From NCBI GenBank assembly GCA_021495925.1, contig JAKEKT010000031.1, positions 186,001 to 250,000 on the forward strand: a stretch of DNA of 64,000 nt, in the 5' to 3' direction. A model generated the notes under the pieces. It ran no database searches. It saw nothing but the letters and a program-made list of their open reading frames with translations, and was not told where the DNA came from. This document shows, in pieces, positions 23,902-35,735 of this stretch. Each line of letters starts with the position of its first letter. Positions within the stretch are counted from its first letter, which is position 1. A program made the position numbers and the translations under genes. Origin of the DNA: Diplodia intermedia. Taxonomy: Eukaryota > Ascomycota > Dothideomycetes > Botryosphaeriales > Botryosphaeriaceae.

Positions 23902-25164
23902 ATGAAGTTGACGACGTTTCTTCCCACTGTCTTGGCTGCTGCTGCCAATGCACACGCAATCTTCCAGCGCGTGTCTGTCGATGGCCAGGACCAGGGTTTG
24001 ATGACTGGCGTGCGTACGCCGACCTCGAACAATCCTCTCCAGAACGTACAGGATCCCAACTTCGCCTGCAACTCTGGTTTCTCCTCTCCCGTTTCCTCCA
24101 CTGTCATCAACGTCCCCGCAGGCGCCCAAGTTGGTGCCCAGTACCAGCACATCATAGGCGGTCCCCAAGGGTCGAACGACCCAGACAACCCGATCGCTGC
24201 AAGCCACAAGGGGCCTGTCATTGTCTATCTGTGCGGATCTCTCTGAAAGTGAGCCTGGCCTCAACTGACTCCGACTTTCTTCCAGTGCCAAAGTCGACAA
24301 CGCGGCAACGGCTAGCCCCGACGGCCTTGAGTGGTTCAAGATCTACGAGGAAGGTCTGAGCAATGGCCAGTGGGGGGTGGATACTTTGCTCAAGAACAAC
24401 GGATGGGCCACATTCGTTATTCCGTCGTGCGTTGCCTCTGGCCAATACCTCATGCGCGTCGAGGTGATTGGTAAGTGATCCCCACGCCGGCGGATGCTTC
24501 CCGTCCCGCTCTTCCATCGAACATTCCGGATCTGTTTGCTGATGGAGATCCCTCTTTCAACGCCCCCGCAGCCCTGCACGGTGCCTATAGCCAGGGCCAG
24601 GCCCAATTCTACGTAAGTCCGCACCGGCTCCCGCATGTCTCCACAATCCTGGGATCCTCTTAAGATGGCTGCTTTTATGACAATCATCCCATGCTGACAT
24701 GGCGGCTATTGAAGATGTCTTGCGCTCAGATCAACGTTACCGGCGACGGCTCCAAGACTAGCCAAACAGCCAGTTTCCCCGGTGGCTACAGTGCTAGTGA
24801 CCCGTACGTGCTTCCCAGCGCAGTTGAAGGACTGCTTATTGGCGCTATTTCATTTCCACTCATTAAAGTGTTTTTTCGATCAATATTTCCCAGAGCGTGC
24901 AGTCCCTGCCCTAAATCCATCCGTGCATCCCACCCCCTTTTGCCCCTTATGGCCCCCTGTCCTCCTTTCCCACCCCGCAACCTTTCATCCCACGTGTTTT
25001 GATTACTGTCTCTCCCCATACTGGTCTGATCTCATCAAGCGAGATTGACTTCGCTAACCAAGTTCGTCTCTAGCGGCATACTCATCAACATCTACGGCAG
25101 CACCGGCCAGCCCGACAACGATGGAAAGGCGTACCAGATCCCTGGGCCACCCGTTCTGACCTGA
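23902..25164 (+). CDS. AA9 lytic polysaccharide monooxygenase
   Basis: Five exons, 23902-24230, 24286-24470, 24572-24612, 24715-24803 and 25074-25164; introns 55, 101, 102 and 270 nt; 244 aa. A signal peptide ends ...AAAANA and leaves a mature N-terminal His (HAIFQRVSVDG), the first ligand of the copper histidine brace. The second brace His is in ALHGAYS and the axial Tyr in GQAQFY. The end GILINIYGSTGQPDNDGKAY is typical for AA9 without a carbohydrate-binding module. These secreted copper enzymes cut cellulose or related glucans by oxidation. Exon 3 is only 41 nt yet carries both the second copper His and the axial Tyr. The last intron is unusually long for this window. Confidence 0.93.
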
Positions 25165-26344
25165 TAGACAGAACATGGATGTAAGCTCTTCGCAATGTGG
25201 CTGGTGTTGCTGCTTTCCATGTCCTGTAGCCGGCGATGCGAGACCTGGTACCGGATTCGTGGTATGTATGTATGTATCAGTTACTCAGAAGAGTTTGGCA
25301 AAAGGGACATGACATGGGCTGTGGAATCCATCCGTCCTGTTGACGCAGCCGTCAATCGTGTTTGTTGGTGCGGACAAAGCACCATCGACGAAGTCGATGG
25401 AGCGCCGAGGTGGCCGTGACCGCCTTGATTACCTATTTATCTCGAATAGCGTTCCATTCAACTGTCAGTCGCTGCAATATTGAGGTAACTGACCTCTTTC
25501 GCGGGGCTGCCTAGAACGGATTCCACGACAAACGGGATCGTCTAGTTTCTGTGACTTGGACGCGGCGCAATGATCCGGACAGAGGCGAGGCAACGGGACG
25601 GCGTTCATGTCAGAGTAAGTTTCAAGACTGCGCCGGCGTGTAGTGGGGATCAATCAATCCCGAAGCCGAGGGTTTTGCACAAGCTCTGTTGATGGACTTT
25701 GTCGTGAGAACAATGAAGCGCATGTGATGGTCGCACCGCCGGACACAGAGTGTGGAAGACATCAAAAATAGGATGCGTCCCGCATTTCGAAGGGCGGTGA
25801 TAGGCTGGAGCCAAGTGGGACTGCTGATGGTGGCGCGCGGAGAAGGTCCAAAAAGGGATGGGCGCGGAGTCCCTGAGGAGAAGCGCCCGAGCGATGTTGC
25901 GAAAGCTACGCAAGGCGCAAACGCGGAGAAGACGAGAGGGAGGCGGTGGGCGCAACGGTCGAGCCAATGGATGCGAGGCAGAGAGGGCGCGTAGGGAAGG
26001 CGCGCGTCCATGTGATTTTTCCGGACGCGATAAGCGATAATGATGCGGGACGGGGTGCAGCATCCCGGACGTGATGCGGGCAGCCGCACCGCACGCCCAC
26101 CTTGCCCACTTGCCCAGCGCTCCAGCCACTGCCCAGAAAGCCGCCCAAGCCGGATCATCGCGACTCCCAAACCGCCCGCCGCGCCCTTGACTGCCCAAGC
26201 CGACCGTTGCCAAAGCGAGGGAGCGCAAACAAGGGACGCCCGCACCGACGTCTTGCCCCGCCCAGCTATTGGCAGACCGCCCTCTCACCTCACCGCGCCA
26301 AAAGTCACCCGAGAACCACCAGCCCGCGTGCACTACTTCACACC
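25165..26344. other. Intergenic between the AA9 LPMO gene and SDS23
   Basis: 1.18 kb. A (gtat)4 microsatellite lies at about 25261-25276. The rest holds the SDS23 promoter without a clear TATA box. Long minus-strand frames at 25.6-26.3 kb lack recognisable motifs. Confidence 0.35.
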
Positions 26345-28108
26345 ATGGCGAACCCAGGGCCCCGCTCGCCGCAGCTGGTCCCCTCCAACTCCTCCAGCCC
26401 CAGCGTCTCGCACCGCCAGAGCTTCGCCGACAACCTGCGCGGCATGCCCACTTCCCCGCGCGCCTCGCGCCAGCCCTCTCTGTCGCAACAGGCTCTGCAG
26501 GACCTGCTCAACAACCCGCCCATCGGCAAGAACAACCAGAACTCCGCCTTCGCCGGCCGCGACTGGCGCTCCGTCAAGGTCGGCGAGATCATTGACCCGG
26601 AGCTGGTCCGCTTCGTCGAGATCGACACCAGTGTCGAGGAGGCCACAAACGTGAGTCTGCTTTGCGGGGCCCCGCCTTCCCCGTGGGCCCCTCGTTCGCT
26701 CCACACTCACGCGGCGCTGACGGTCAAATAGGTCTTGATCTCATCCGGCTCTCCTAATGTCGTCCTTCTCCGCGAAAGCAAGGAGTCCCACGCGGCTATC
26801 GGCACCTTCGATTACACCGACCTGAACGCCTATCTCCTCCTAGTCGTCGGTCTCGCGCGTCCAGAGGCCTCTGAGATACACTCCTTCAACGAGCTCGCCC
26901 AGAAGGGCCGCGAGGGGAAGCCAATCCCGCTGAAAGATGTCAAGGACCTTGGGAAAAAAGAACCCCTCATCACTCTTCCGCACACCGCCAGCCTCACCAA
27001 GGCTGTCGAGGTTTTCGGCAGCGGCATCCACAGAATTATCATCGTCAAGGAGCACTCCTCGGATGTCATCGGTATTCTGACACAGCTGCGGTTGACGGGA
27101 TTCTTCTGGCAGAATGGGCGCAGCTTCCCTTCGATTGACAATCTCTACCCGTCTTCCTTGAGAGAACTGAATCTCGGCTCTCAGCAGATCATTGCGATCA
27201 AGTAAGTCGTCCACGTCCGCGCTGAATCTCCGTTATGCTGACCCTCATAACAGCGGCGACAAACCTGTCACGGACGCACTCGAGCTCATGCACAACGAGG
27301 GGATCACCTCTCTGCCTGTCCTGGACAATTCAAACAACGTCATCGGCAACATATCGCACGTTGACGTCCGGGTACGTTGCCATGATCACTGAGTTGAGGA
27401 CCCGGCTGACACTGTCGTTCTAGTTACTTACCAAGACAACCGCTCTTCCCCTCCTCCGCTCGTCCTGCATTCACTTCATCTCTGTGATTCTTTCAGAGCG
27501 TGGTATGAATGATGGGAAAGACTCATTCCCAGTATTCCATGTTACTCCGCAATCCACTCTTGCCCACACCGTGGCGAAGCTGGTTGCCACCAAGTCGCAC
27601 AGGTAAGCAACACCTGGTTGAAGTTTGTTTCATGGCAACTGATTGTAATTCATGCAGAATGTGGATTACTACGCCTCCTTCTCCAGCTTCGTCTGGGCCT
27701 CCTACGCCTGCTGTCACCCCCGCGCAACCAGCATTCTCCCCGTCATCTTCGGCGATCCTTTCCCCTCCGCAAAGCGCTAATTCCAATCACAACCCCGCTA
27801 TCAACATACCCCCGCCTATCGATACAAACCCCTCATCCGGAAATCCCTCCGGTAACGCGCCGTGGTCCCCGCACCATTCTCTCCCGTCTCCTACACCGTC
27901 GATCAGCGCGTCGGCTATGCCTGGCGCAAGTCTGTCTGGGCATCTCAATGGCGTCGTCAGTCTGACGGACATTCTGAACCTGTTCGCCCGAGCAAGCGGA
28001 CTCAGCCCACATGACCCGAACGAAACCAGGCGTGCCAGACGACGGAGCTCCAGTGTGAGTGTGAGAAGCAGCTTCGACGGGGTGAGGGATATTGCGGGTA
28101 AGAGATAG
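26345..28108 (+). CDS. SDS23: Sds23/Moc1-type CBS-domain protein
   Basis: Five exons, 26345-26650, 26732-27201, 27254-27371, 27424-27602 and 27658-28108; introns 81, 52, 52 and 55 nt; 507 aa. The N terminus is Ser/Pro-rich. Four CBS motifs follow, with hallmarks such as VLISSGSPNVVLLRES, GIHRIIIVKE, GITSLPVLDNSNNVIGNIS and the final SGHLNGVVSLTDILNLFAR. A Pro/Ser-rich insert of roughly 100 residues lies inside the last CBS pair, encoded by exon 5, as in other filamentous fungi. Sds23 proteins are adenine-nucleotide-sensing CBS proteins. In yeasts they act with PP2A/PP1 and the APC/cyclosome, linking nutrition to mitotic exit and sexual development. All splice sites are canonical and every join keeps a conserved CBS strand intact. 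Confidence 0.94.
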
Positions 28109-29457
28109 AGAAGGTCGGTTGTCAGATTTTGAAAAGATTGGTACCAGCATTTACATAGGAGAGGTTATCAGCGTAGGGACAAGGGACCAGGCACATTATC
28201 CTCTCATTTCTTCGAATTTTTGCCCACTTAGGAATGCAATAGCCGGGAAAACTGCGTGGAGGAAGTTGGAGCCTACTACGGACGCTTTTGTACGCCCACA
28301 ATCCCCACAAGTGTCCAGGAAAGAGGGTCATTTCCTTGGCATTACTGCAAAAATATGTCGGGGTTGATTTCGTTCCTTTCTATTCCTGAGCTTTCTGAGC
28401 AAAAGCTTTCGGCAAAAGACGAAAAGTGCATGATGAGACGGATGGCCGATTTCTCTTTTGTTTTGCTCTTCTTGGCTTCCGGACAACTCATCTGATGGGA
28501 TGTGTGAGCAATTGTTTTTTTCACTTTTACTTTTGCTTTTCTCTCATTAGAGGAAGGGTACTCACTTGAGAGACTGTTCCTTTCTGAAACTGATGGTAGC
28601 GAGCTTCATTGGCCTCTTTTTTTTTTTTCTTCCTCTTCATCTGATTTTGCGCTTTAGCCTTGATATCTCCGCATTTCAAGCTTTCTGCTCCCTTCGCTTA
28701 AGCTAGGACAAAGGTTGCTTTCACCCTTGCTTTTCCGTTTTTGTTTGATTTTATCTCTTTCCCGCTCTATAGCGGAAATGAATGCGACTTCAAGAAACCA
28801 ACCTCAAAACACCAGAATGGAAACCATTGGAGAGCAATTCCATGCAAGCTACTGGCACACAAATCGATCGTGCATTAGAATGATGATCAGTCTGTGACGT
28901 GCTCCCAGTAAGGTCTTGAAAGAAGTCCGTGCGACAGGTTGGGCTGAAGCTGCAAGACGCATGCCAGGAGAGCTGCAAAGGCCACTTGATTGGAGAACTG
29001 AATGACTTCAACGTCAAACCTCTCGCTTAAGAAAACCCTCCCTTGGGGGTCATTCATGCTGGCGTATACACACGCCACGTCAAACTCTGATGGTCTTTGT
29101 GTCCCATTCTGCGATTCGCGCATTGCTATGACAGATCATGTGCTGATCGTTTCAATCTTCCTAAATCCCGTCATCTCACAGGCTAGCTGGGATATCACGA
29201 ACAATGCTCTCTTTAGTTGGGATATATCTCTTATCTCATTCCAGTGACCCAGACCCACCCGTACGCTTATCCCCTGTCCCTACGATGAATTGCACGAAAA
29301 GGTATCTTCCCATCCGTCCTCTCTATAGTACTTTGTCAATCCCACGCCGTCCGTCCCTCCTCTTTCCTTGTCATTACAAGAGCGGTACAATGATGCATCT
29401 ACTCAAGACGCAAGACGCAAAGGAAAATTAGAGCAACAAACCCTCTCCTACAGCCCC
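28109..29457. other. AT-richer intergenic between convergent genes
   Basis: 1.35 kb between the 3' ends of SDS23 and the second Sec14-type gene. It holds T-rich tracts, including a T12 run near 28619-28630 and repeated cttttgctttt-like motifs. I looked upstream of the T run for a tRNA or another Pol III gene and saw none. Confidence 0.4.
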
Positions 29458-31445
29458 TCACTTCTTATAAAAGTCCAGCTTCCCGGTCGGGCCTAGATCG
29501 CCGGTGCGATCGTACAGCGTCCTCGCCCGGAGGTACGGATCCATCTTCCAGTAGTTGTCGCGCAGCTTCTCCGTCAGCTCCGCCCTCTCCTTCTTGCACT
29601 GTGCCTCGTCGTCGCCCGCCGCGCCCCCCTTGACCCACGTCGCCGTCGCCCGCTCGTACCGGCTGACGACGTCGTCGCGCTCGCGCTGCAGCTGGTCCCG
29701 CGCGTCCGTGTCCTTCATGGCGGCGTTCTCGTCCGCCTTGGGCTCGACGTACGTGTACGTCCACTTTTCCTCGCCGCCCATCTCTGTCGGGATGTTGCTG
29801 CGCGGGACGAACTCGGAGAGCTCGTCGGCCGTCTTGACGAAGTGGACCTTGCTGGCGACGACGGGGTCGAGCCAGCCGCGGATGATGGACCAAATACCTG
29901 ATTGCATCGTGTAAATAAAAGCCCGTCTAGAGATGCGAGTCTGAGGTGGAGTCGGCATTGGGTCGCTTACCTTGGAAGACCCAGGGCGCCTTGTAGACCA
30001 TAACGGCGCCGAGGGATTCGGGGTAGTTTGCTTCGAAGCACTTGATCATGAACTTGACGGGAGTGTAATCCATGTTTGCGAGGGAAAATTCAGACATGTC
30101 GAAGACGATCACCTGGAAGCACGTGCAAGTTAGCACCTCGTCGACCTCGGCGACGATCCCCCCCGGATCATCCTTCTAGGCTCAAACTCACTGCGGTGTC
30201 TACCGGCGGGCTCAACATCATGCGCGTCGTCTCGATCAGGTATACGGTGAAGCGCTCCAGACTCTGCTCGCTCTGCTCGCCCGGCTTGTGCAGCCTGACG
30301 CGGACGTAGCACATGGGCCGGCCTTCCTTGTCCACGCCGTGCACGAAGCTCTTGCCGATGCGCAGCTGCGTCATGAAGTCCTCGCCCTCCTTCTTAGCCG
30401 CGGCGTCGGAGCTCTTGGCCTGCTCCAGCGCGTGACCCTCGCCCTTGTGGATGACATCGTCGTCGACGTGCATCTCGGTCGCGCGCCAGCGGAGGGCCGA
30501 GATCAGCATGATCAGCGCGGCCTGCACGTCCCACTTGCGCGCGCGCAGGAAGCGCAGCAGCAGCGCGTCCGGGTTGTCATGCTTGACCATGGACCACAGC
30601 GAGGCGCGCAGCTCCTCGGGCGTCGTCTCGGCCAGCGCCGTCTGGAACGCCTTGTTCAGCCCGTGCTTGTCGTCCTCCAGCGACAAGTTCCCCACGTCCA
30701 CCTCCGCCGGTGTGGCCTGGTCCTTCGCCTTCTCGCCGTCCTTGTCGCCCTTCTTGTGCTTGAAAATGTGCAGCCGCTTGCTCTTCTTCTTGTCGCCCTT
30801 TCCGCTGCTTTCCGACTCGGCGACGGATGCCGCGGGCGTTGTGCCCGTCGTGTCGGTCCCCCCATTGACACTGCCCGCCTCGCTGCTGCCGCCCGCCAGC
30901 TCGTCGAACGGCATGCCCGTGATCTTGGCGAGCGCGTTCCAGAGCTCCTTCAGCTTGACCTCCTGCTCGGCGGTGAGGTTGCCCGGCCTCCCGGGCGGCG
31001 CTTGGGCGTTTTTGTCGTTAGACATGTTGACGGCGGAATCTCCGGGCTCTTCGGCGTTTTCGGTGACGTCGGATGGCGGGGTAGGCGGGTGGTTGTGGAT
31101 GTTCTGAGCTTTCGAGTCCCCGGGTTCGGTGGTCACGACGAGGATACTACCGGCCGCGATTCCGAGAGCAATGACGCAAAGCGTGTATCCGAGACTGCTC
31201 TGGGCAACGGCTGGTCGGCCGGGAATGCGCGCTCTGGTTGAACACGCGACAGGACTGGCTTTTGAGTGAGCTCTGCGGGCTGGTGCTAGCGAGTTGCAGG
31301 AGTAGATGTGCGAGTGCTGGGGAGGCCGGCGCCTGGCGTGTGAGGCGGCGGAAGCGCTGAAGACAGGTGCCCGAGGGTGAGCGGTGGTGATAGATGGTCG
31401 GAAGCAGGTGCTGGTGGCTCTAGTAGGGAGCAGTCGCGGCAACAT
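29458..31445 (-). CDS. CRAL-TRIO (Sec14-like) lipid transfer protein with N-terminal anchor-like extension
   Basis: Three exons, 30192-31445, 29971-30112 and 29458-29897; introns 79 and 73 nt; 611 aa. The CRAL-TRIO-N motif LLLRFLRARKWDVQAALIML starts at about residue 297. The lipid-binding fold follows (VIVFDMSEFSLANMDYTPVK, then VYKAPWVFQGIWSIIRGWLDP). This resembles yeast Csr1/Sfh2 more than Sec14. The first 110 residues are rich in Arg/Ser/Ala with no acidic residues, like a mitochondrial presequence, followed by one hydrophobic segment (TLCVIALGIAAGSILVV). An internal Met (MSNDKNAQAPPG, about residue 140) is the start usual for soluble family members, so two isoforms are possible. A Lys-rich linker (KKKSKRLHIFKHKKGDK) precedes the domain. 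The gene is divergent from DAM1. Confidence 0.9.
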
Positions 31446-32099
31446 GAAAAGGGCAGAGGGGAGCGGGCGGAGGGAAACGGTGAAGCAGGGCCAGGGCAGT
31501 GAAACGGGACGCGGCGGCGTGGCTGTGGCGATGCGGTCTCGTGGCTTGTCCGGCGGCCAGGTTGCGAAGTGGAGGTCAAAGCCCGGGAGCGAGAGCGAGG
31601 GCTGGTGCTGCTGACGGACTGCTCTGCGAACTGGCAGCCTGGCGGCAGTGGACGGATCGCAATTAAACGCCGGCCCATTCCATCTAGTGGGAGCCGATGA
31701 CGCGCGAATGCGGCGGTCCGTTGGGAGCAGCTAATTCTTGGCTTCGTCGTGGCACGCGGCACACGGCCACTACGGATATGGCGCAAAAGTGGTTGCCACC
31801 TCCGCAGCGCCACCGCCCTGTCGCCCGACGTGCGCAACGGGCATCGCGACACCGCCGTCAGGGCCTGCCCGCCGCTCGAGTCCGCGACGCCGCGCGCAAG
31901 CTCAGTGCAGTTGCGCGGCCTCTGTGCCGGCACAATTGCAGGGGCTCCGTCGTCGGCAGGTTGCCAGGAATTAAGGCGGCTGAGGATCCGGGCTCCGAGA
32001 CGAGGAGACGCCCGGGCGTCAATAATGGACCCCGCGGCAAACGCCCCAAACAGAAAACACACCAGACGACCCAGGCACGCAGAACAACGCCTCCTCGCA
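31446..32099. promoter_or_regulatory. Divergent promoter between the CRAL-TRIO gene and DAM1
   Basis: 654 bases between two start codons. GC-rich, no evident TATA box. Long frames cross it on both strands but are shadows of GC-rich composition. Confidence 0.4.
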
Positions 32100-32918
32100 A
32101 TGTCCTCCTCGGCAACTCCCCAAGCGGGCGAACCCTCCTCGCACCGACGCTCCATCCCCTCGAGGCCCACCACTCCACTCCGACCGACATCGCGTTCGTC
32201 CTTCCGCAACAGCAACCAGCACGATGCGTCCCACCGATCCTCGGCCGGCCATGGCAGCGACCCCACCCCCCTCGAAGCGCTGGAGCCCGCCTTCGCCGAG
32301 CTGAGCGACGGCATGGCCGACCTGGAGGCCAACATGATGCACCTGCAGCTGATGCACGAGTCGCTCGCCCGCTTCTCCGAGAGCTTCGCCGCCTTCCTGT
32401 ACGGCTTGAACATGAACGCCTTCTGCGTCGACTTTCCCGAGGCCCCGCTGCCCGAGAGCTTCCGCCGCCAGCAACTGCAAGAGCAGGCGCGCGAAGCCGT
32501 CGCGCGCATGAGCAGCTTCGGCGTTGGTGGCGCAGCGTCATCGTCGGCGGCAGCTTCGCGCGTGCGTGGCGGCGGCGATGGCAACGAGGCGGATACGGAA
32601 GCGACTTTCATGTGAGTGAACAAGGACGATGGGTTTCCCTTTGCGCGCGACTAGAGGATGACGGACTTTTGGCTGACATTGGGGCGCGCTCTTTCCCGTC
32701 GGGATTGTAGGACGACCGACACGTCTTTTGTGGAGAACCCGCCGTCGTCTAGAAAGCCCAGCAACAAGTTCCAGACGCCGGCTCCATCGAGAGTGTCGAG
32801 AGGTGGCATGCGCGGTCGTGGCTCTTCTGGCATCGCACGAGGCAGAGGCCGAGGCGGCATTCCGCGTGCCGGCGGCATTCCGCGCGGAGTTGGTAGGGCG
32901 CGTGGCGGCAGGGGTTGA
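32100..32918 (+). CDS. DAM1: DASH/Dam1 complex subunit Dam1
   Basis: Two exons, 32100-32611 and 32711-32918; intron 99 nt; 239 aa. The conserved core spans roughly residues 58-125: LEPAFAELSDGMADLEANMM, then MHLQLMHESLARFSESFA and FLYGLNMNAFCVDFPEAPLP, which is the Dam1 domain. The protein forms part of the ten-subunit ring that couples kinetochores to microtubule ends, and Dam1 is the main Aurora B target. The C-terminal exon gives an Arg/Gly-rich tail (RGRGSSGIARGRGRGGIPR) that is unusual beside yeast Dam1 but plausible for microtubule or nucleic-acid contact. The start ATG is 11 codons before a poly-Ser/Arg disordered lead and gives the usual fungal length. Confidence 0.93.
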
Positions 32919-33877
32919 GGTCGGACTGAGCAGAAGCAGATGGGCTTCGTCGGCATGATATATCTCGAACCGACTACTACGTGGGAAACGAGGCCCGAGG
33001 TGTCTCAAAGATGGGCGGGTGCAGCATTCGCTGCGACGATGCAGAAAGAGGTTTGCCTTCCGGCTACGCCATTGCCGAGGACAAGAGTGGATCGTGCAGC
33101 ATACCATGAGTTGGAGCAGTTGCCCCTGTACTGACGGGCAAAGAATGTATCCGTCTGGGCAGTGGCTTCAACTACCGCCGCGATGCAATTCTTGCTCCTA
33201 CAGTGTTTTCCCCGGGCGGACCGCGCCAAAAACCCCTTGGTCGGGCATGGACAAGACTCAAGGCTTTGTCGCGCGCATCAGTGTTATGTTGCAATGGGAA
33301 CAAGGCGTGTGCATATCACGAAAAAGCGAGAATTAGGATACCCAATGAGATGAAAGTACACGTATGTATTGCGATTTTCTAATTATTGATCCATCGGTTC
33401 ATGAAGTCCGCAACTACCCGCTTCTATACGGACTAACGGGGGATTAAAGGTAAGCGACCAGTAGGCAACTCCCATGCCGAATCGTTTAGGCCGCGAGGAG
33501 AAAAAAGATGGGATCCTGCAGCGCCAGGCGCTGCCATGCTAATATGCATTCTCGCTGTAAGTGGTATCGTAGGGCATCATCAACGGCTCGTCGGCAAGCT
33601 AATACTGCCGGTATCCAAAGAAAGTGGCGAAGCAAAGGAAAGAGAACAAAGCATTTGAGGTGTTTTCCTCAGGCCGAAGGGCGTTCGGTGCCGAAACGCG
33701 GGAGAGGCTAATCCGAGAGCTACCCGAGAAAGTCCGTCTCATGGTCCACTAACGCCGGTGGGCGTTAGGCTTTCGTCTTCTCGCTCTAAACTGTCGTAAC
33801 TGGGTATCATTCGGGGTGGGTATCGATCGCAGGGGTTGATTAGAGGGGGAGGGGAGCATTTCTTTTCTCCGCTCTGC
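32919..33877. other. Intergenic between convergent DAM1 and the Ytp1-like gene
   Basis: About 960 bases, moderately AT-rich, with no gene or repeat recognised. Confidence 0.35.
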
Positions 33878-35735
33878 TCATGCCAGAGAAGCGCCGGCGC
33901 TCGGCTTCGTGGAAAAAGACGACGCGTGCTCGCGGCGGAAGGCCCAGCCCTTGAGCGCGATGTTGATCACGGTCCAAGCCAGGATCAGTGCCGTCAGGCC
34001 GACGGTGAGGACAAAGGTGAACATGGCATCCAGGTTGAAGGACTCGAGGGCCCACACGGTGTCCTTGTTGCTAATCATGAAGGTGATGCCGCCCGCGACG
34101 AGGCAGAAAGAGGAGACGATCTCGGTCGGCGGACGCGCGGGGAGGAAGGAGGTTGGGGGCGACAGGTATAGCAGCAAGTAGGTGGCGGCGCGTGCCAGAG
34201 CAAAGCCCACGAACATGTTGCCCCACTGCTTGTGGACCATGCCGGAGAGCATCGACGCCTGGTGGTGCGAGCCCATCATCATGCCGAGGAGCAGGATGAC
34301 CATTGCAGGCATCGGGTTCAGGGAAACGCGGTAGGTCTTGGGCTGCTCCCACTTCTCGTCGGCCGAGTACGACATGGCGTCACGGTTGCTCAGCATGGCG
34401 GAGTTGAGAAGCTCGCGAACCCGCTTGGACTCGATGAGCATGCCGAGAGCGCCGCCGCCGAAGAACATGACGGAAATGGAAACGTGCTCGAGGTCCTGCG
34501 CGGTCCAGGCACCGCCCCAAGCCGCCAGGTGTTCCATGAAAACATTCGAAGAGCCGTAGAGGAAGATGACGAAAGACTCAGTGAACTCGGCCGTGGGGAT
34601 GCGCGCCTTCCAGCGGCCGACAAGACCCTCGCCAGGCTTGACATTCCAGGCCCACCCGAAGTCGGCGAAGCAGCCCATCCAGCGGCCCAGGGTAAGCAGC
34701 CCGTACCAGAAGAAGATGGCGCCCTTGACGTAGTGCGCCAAAATGTTGAAGACGGCGTCGCCCCGCTGGAAGAGTGGGTTAGCTCGGTTGGCTTTGCAAG
34801 CAGCGGACGAGTACTTACGGCAATGCCGCCAATGGTGATGGTGCCCATCATGAGGAGAACGAAGCCGAGCAGGAGGATGGTCCTCTCGATCAGGACGTAG
34901 AAGAAGCGCACGAGCTTGAGCGAGCGGCCTGCCGAAACGCGAGGGACGAAGCGGAAGATCCAGCGATCGACCCGGCTGTTCTGCAGGAAGCCGCGCTTCT
35001 CTTCCAGGTCGTCGACATCTTCGAGATCGGCGTCGTGGTAAGGGCTGGGGAGGTGGTCGGATTCGGCGCTCGGCGAACGCGAATGGCTGTAGAGGGAGGC
35101 CGAGTTCCGCTCGGTGCCCTGGCCGGAGTCGTGGGAGAACCTGGGGTGCTCCGACGAAGCCTGCTGGAGGCGCGAGTACCGTGCCATGACTGCAGCAGAA
35201 AGAGGCTGGCCGGCCTCTGCGGGAGCGTTGGCGTGGTCCGCGTAGAGGTTGATGAGCCCCAGGAAGGTCCAGACGCCAGTGATGAAGAACAGGGGCCATC
35301 TGAGCTTGTTGTATGCGCTGTGCTCGTACAGGTCCGGTGTCTTCGCGTCGTAGGCGACACCGACGAAAAGGGTGAGGGCCTGCAGGGCGAGGAAGAAGAG
35401 CTGGGCGGGGACAGTGAGGCGCGAGCGGGCGGCGCTGAGCATCACAACTGCAGCAAGGTTAGTCGAACCGGCGCAATCAATTGATGTATAGAGGCATATA
35501 GCAGCGCACCCGGTGGAGCAACCAGAAGCCAAGTCAGTAACGTAAGGGCGACATAGGTCCACAACAAGCCAACGTGCTCCGAGTAGCTGAAGTAGCTCAT
35601 CGGCCAACCGTCGTCTCCGACAACATCGCCATGTCCTGCCGGGTCGCCCATGTCCATGCCGTGGTCATCGCCATGCGCGAGGGCCAGCGGAAGCGCGGGG
35701 AGAAGCGCGGTCAGTAGGAGCACGCGTGCCTGCAT
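33878..35735 (-). CDS. Ytp1-like multi-pass membrane protein (DUF2427 plus Ytp1 domains)
   Basis: Three exons, 35510-35735, 34819-35447 and 33878-34765; introns 62 and 53 nt; 580 aa. A signal peptide (MQARVLLLTALLPALPLALA) is followed by a His/Asp-rich lumenal stretch (HGDDHGMDMGDPAGHGD), a possible metal-binding site. About ten hydrophobic helices are split by a central acidic/Ser-rich loop at roughly residues 150-230. Conserved Ytp1 features include FFWYGLLTLGRWMGCFADFG and GMMMGSHHQASMLSGMVHKQW. The family is fungal, with weak similarity to mitochondrial electron-transport proteins noted for yeast Ytp1; its function is unknown. The last exon carries most of the Ytp1 domain. Confidence 0.88.

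Noticed and set aside
28619..28630. T12 run as a sign of a Pol III gene
   Set aside because: No tRNA, 5S or other Pol III promoter boxes found upstream on either strand; likely 3' untranslated sequence.
30288..31241. 317-codon plus-strand frame inside the CRAL-TRIO gene
   Set aside because: Antisense shadow of a well-supported coding exon.
31286..32623. 445-codon minus-strand frame over the CRAL-TRIO/DAM1 promoter and DAM1
   Set aside because: Shadow of GC-rich sequence antisense to DAM1 exon 1; no motifs.
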